Shown here: in pieces, positions 6,640 through 7,798 of the stretch
Layout: each line of letters begins with the position of its first letter
Numbering within the stretch: position 1 is the stretch's first letter
Assembly: GCA_024644425.1 (NCBI GenBank)
Contig: JAHELA010000074.1
Coordinates: 1 to 7,798 of the forward strand
Length of the DNA: 7,798 nucleotides
Origin: Nitrosomonadaceae bacterium
GTDB taxonomy: Bacteria; Pseudomonadota; Gammaproteobacteria; Burkholderiales; Nitrosomonadaceae
Direction of reading: 5' to 3'
Notes under the pieces: generated by a model
Database searches by the model: none
Told to the model about the DNA's origin: nothing
Seen by the model: the letters and a program-made list of their open reading frames with translations, nothing else
Made by a program: the position numbers and the translations under genes

Positions 6640-7798
6640 CTAAGCCTGCAATTTGGCATGTTCACGAATAGCAGCTAAAAACTCGGGATCCATTTTTGAC
6701 TGGCGACTAGACTTAATACCATAAGATTCTAAGAACATACCAAATAGATCTTTTAGCGGAAAAGAACTTGGTAGTTCTCCTTTCAAAAAAGCAGTGTCCG
6801 AATAGTACCCTACTCCATGGTGGTGTGTATTTTTCACTTGGGCAAGAGAAACAAGCCTTCCAAAATTATCAACAATCACATCATCGCTTTTAATTTTTGC
6901 CTCAATAGGTATTAAAGCCGCAACAGGTTTTAATTGTACATAAATATCTTTTCCTCGATTCTCAGTATGAAAGATTTTTGCGCTTTTATTTAGTGTACGC
7001 ACTTCTCTGTCTGCAGTTTCAACATAAAATATTTCTTCAATTCCTATTGTTTCTACATTCAATATTTTTTGCTCTGCCTCTAAGGCAAGCTGCTCATTTT
7101 CAAAGCAGAGCACAAAATCTTCTGTCATCAAATTATATGTATTTATATATTTAATACCAATTTTTTGTAAAAAACTTTTGTGGTCATCAATACGATAGTA
7201 ATAGGTCTCTCGTTCATGTGCATTTTGGTGCAATGCAGTGGCCACAATAACACGCCCATTTTCAATGCTGTTTGCAAAATTTAAAGTATCTTTTAATGCT
7301 TCATCATATAATTTAAGTATATCAAGTAAAGGATCATCATTTTCTGTAACATGCCAGTTAGGGTTAGTTCTATTGCCACAATAAGCTTTTGAAGAAAATA
7401 AATAGTGGTGTTGCAGGTGTGCGCCACCATTGAGGAAAACAGTTGCAAATTCAGGTCTATGCTTCTTACATTGTGTGATGAAAGTATCAAGCAATAATCG
7501 ATCACATATAACTGCACGAAACCAGACTTTCCCCTTTATGTATAACAATGTTTCTTTAATATATCTTGGTATACTTTTGAAGTTTGCATTGCTAATTGCG
7601 CCCAACAGTAAATCAAAATATGACTGAAAGGTAATTTTTTCCTTAGCATAGTCGTTGGTAATTTGGCATAGGGCATGGTAAATTCTTTGGAGATCCTTTG
7701 ACCCAGTAAATGGAGTTTTTGTCCACGGATCAGGAACAAAAAACTTTGCATTCTTTGTTGTGTTTTTAGCATTAAATGCTGCTAATGCCGCTACAGAG
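6640..7798 (-). CDS. Alkaline phosphatase / type I phosphodiesterase superfamily-like protein (partial, C-terminal 385 residues)
   Basis: The frame is open to the right edge, so the start and N-terminal part are missing. The visible protein begins SVAALAAFNAKN, and the TTG at 7603-7605 is internal. Numbering from the edge, notable stretches are FFVPDPWTKTPFTG (19-32), FATVFLNGGAHLQHHY (117-132), VIVATALHQNAHERETYYY (183-201) and THHHGVGYYSD (324-334). Their order and spacing resemble superfamily members in which an Asn/Asp-x-x-x-His motif, a post-strand motif and a late His motif line the metal site. The usual nucleophile Thr/Ser region would lie in the missing part. The typical SDHG metal motif is not present; TALHQ sits where I would expect it, so catalysis is uncertain. 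No membrane segment or signal is visible in this part. The fold assignment is from pattern memory only and the substrate is unknown. About 500 bases separate it from pilS, so it is probably a separate transcription unit. Confidence 0.6.
   Translation of the reverse strand, partial: SVAALAAFNAKNTTKNAKFFVPDPWTKTPFTGSKDLQRIYHALCQITNDYAKEKITFQSYFDLLLGAISNANFKSIPRYIKETLLYIKGKVWFRAVICDRLLLDTFITQCKKHRPEFATVFLNGGAHLQHHYLFSSKAYCGNRTNPNWHVTENDDPLLDILKLYDEALKDTLNFANSIENGRVIVATALHQNAHERETYYYRIDDHKSFLQKIGIKYINTYNLMTEDFVLCFENEQLALEAEQKILNVETIGIEEIFYVETADREVRTLNKSAKIFHTENRGKDIYVQLKPVAALIPIEAKIKSDDVIVDNFGRLVSLAQVKNTHHHGVGYYSDTAFLKGELPSSFPLKDLFGMFLESYGIKSSRQSKMDPEFLAAIREHAKLQA

Noticed and set aside
6640..7605. 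TTG at 7603-7605 as the start of the phosphatase-like gene
   Set aside because: The same frame is open for at least 64 more codons upstream, with protein-like sequence, so this TTG is an internal leucine.
7536..7772. A 78-codon minus-strand open frame starting with ATG near the right edge
   Set aside because: It overlaps the phosphatase-like gene in another frame. The long frame continues without a stop to the window edge, with coherent protein sequence such as FFVPDPWTKTPF, so the shorter one is a shadow.

Overview
The window is AT-rich chromosomal DNA with tightly packed genes, most likely from a low-G+C betaproteobacterium. The main evidence is the gene order pilS-pilR-ampD on one strand, which I associate with Betaproteobacteria; in gammaproteobacteria such as Pseudomonas, pilSR sits beside other pilus genes. 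AccA, AmpD and the YbiT-type ATPase also read as typical proteobacterial proteins. I cannot name the genus from the sequence alone.

Layout. At the left edge (1-425, minus strand) is the N-terminal part of accA, the carboxyltransferase alpha subunit of acetyl-CoA carboxylase. A 307-base divergent intergenic region follows. It holds a candidate accA promoter overlapped by a 7-bp inverted repeat, a perfect 28-bp tandem duplication, and a weak candidate promoter for the next gene. The plus-strand gene at 733-2337 is a complete ABC-F ATPase of the YbiT type with a TTG start. It converges on a minus-strand cluster transcribed in the order pilS (sensor kinase) - pilR (sigma-54 response regulator) - ampD (anhydro-muropeptide amidase). 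pilS and pilR are only 3 bases apart, and ampD follows 65 bases after pilR. Upstream of pilS lies about 500 bases of very AT-rich sequence with no convincing gene. The right edge (6640-7798, minus strand) is the C-terminal 385 residues of a protein resembling the alkaline phosphatase / type I phosphodiesterase superfamily, whose start lies outside the window.

How the genes relate. PilS and PilR form a complete two-component system: a six-helix membrane sensor with PAS, HisKA and HATPase regions, and a receiver / AAA+ / Fis-HTH activator. All key phosphotransfer and sigma-54-contact residues are intact. In known systems it switches on type IV pilin transcription, but no pilin gene or clear sigma-54 promoter is visible here. 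AmpD is a cytoplasmic peptidoglycan-recycling enzyme, probably co-transcribed as a passenger. AccA (fatty acid synthesis) and the ABC-F ATPase (ribosome-associated) are independent housekeeping genes.

Most of the window is ordinary core genome, and I see no CRISPR array, IS element, tRNA or rRNA. The points most worth a second look are the unassigned phosphatase-superfamily-like protein with an unusual set of candidate metal ligands, the exact 28-bp tandem duplication in the accA/ABC-F divergent promoter region, and the unclear translation start of pilS.
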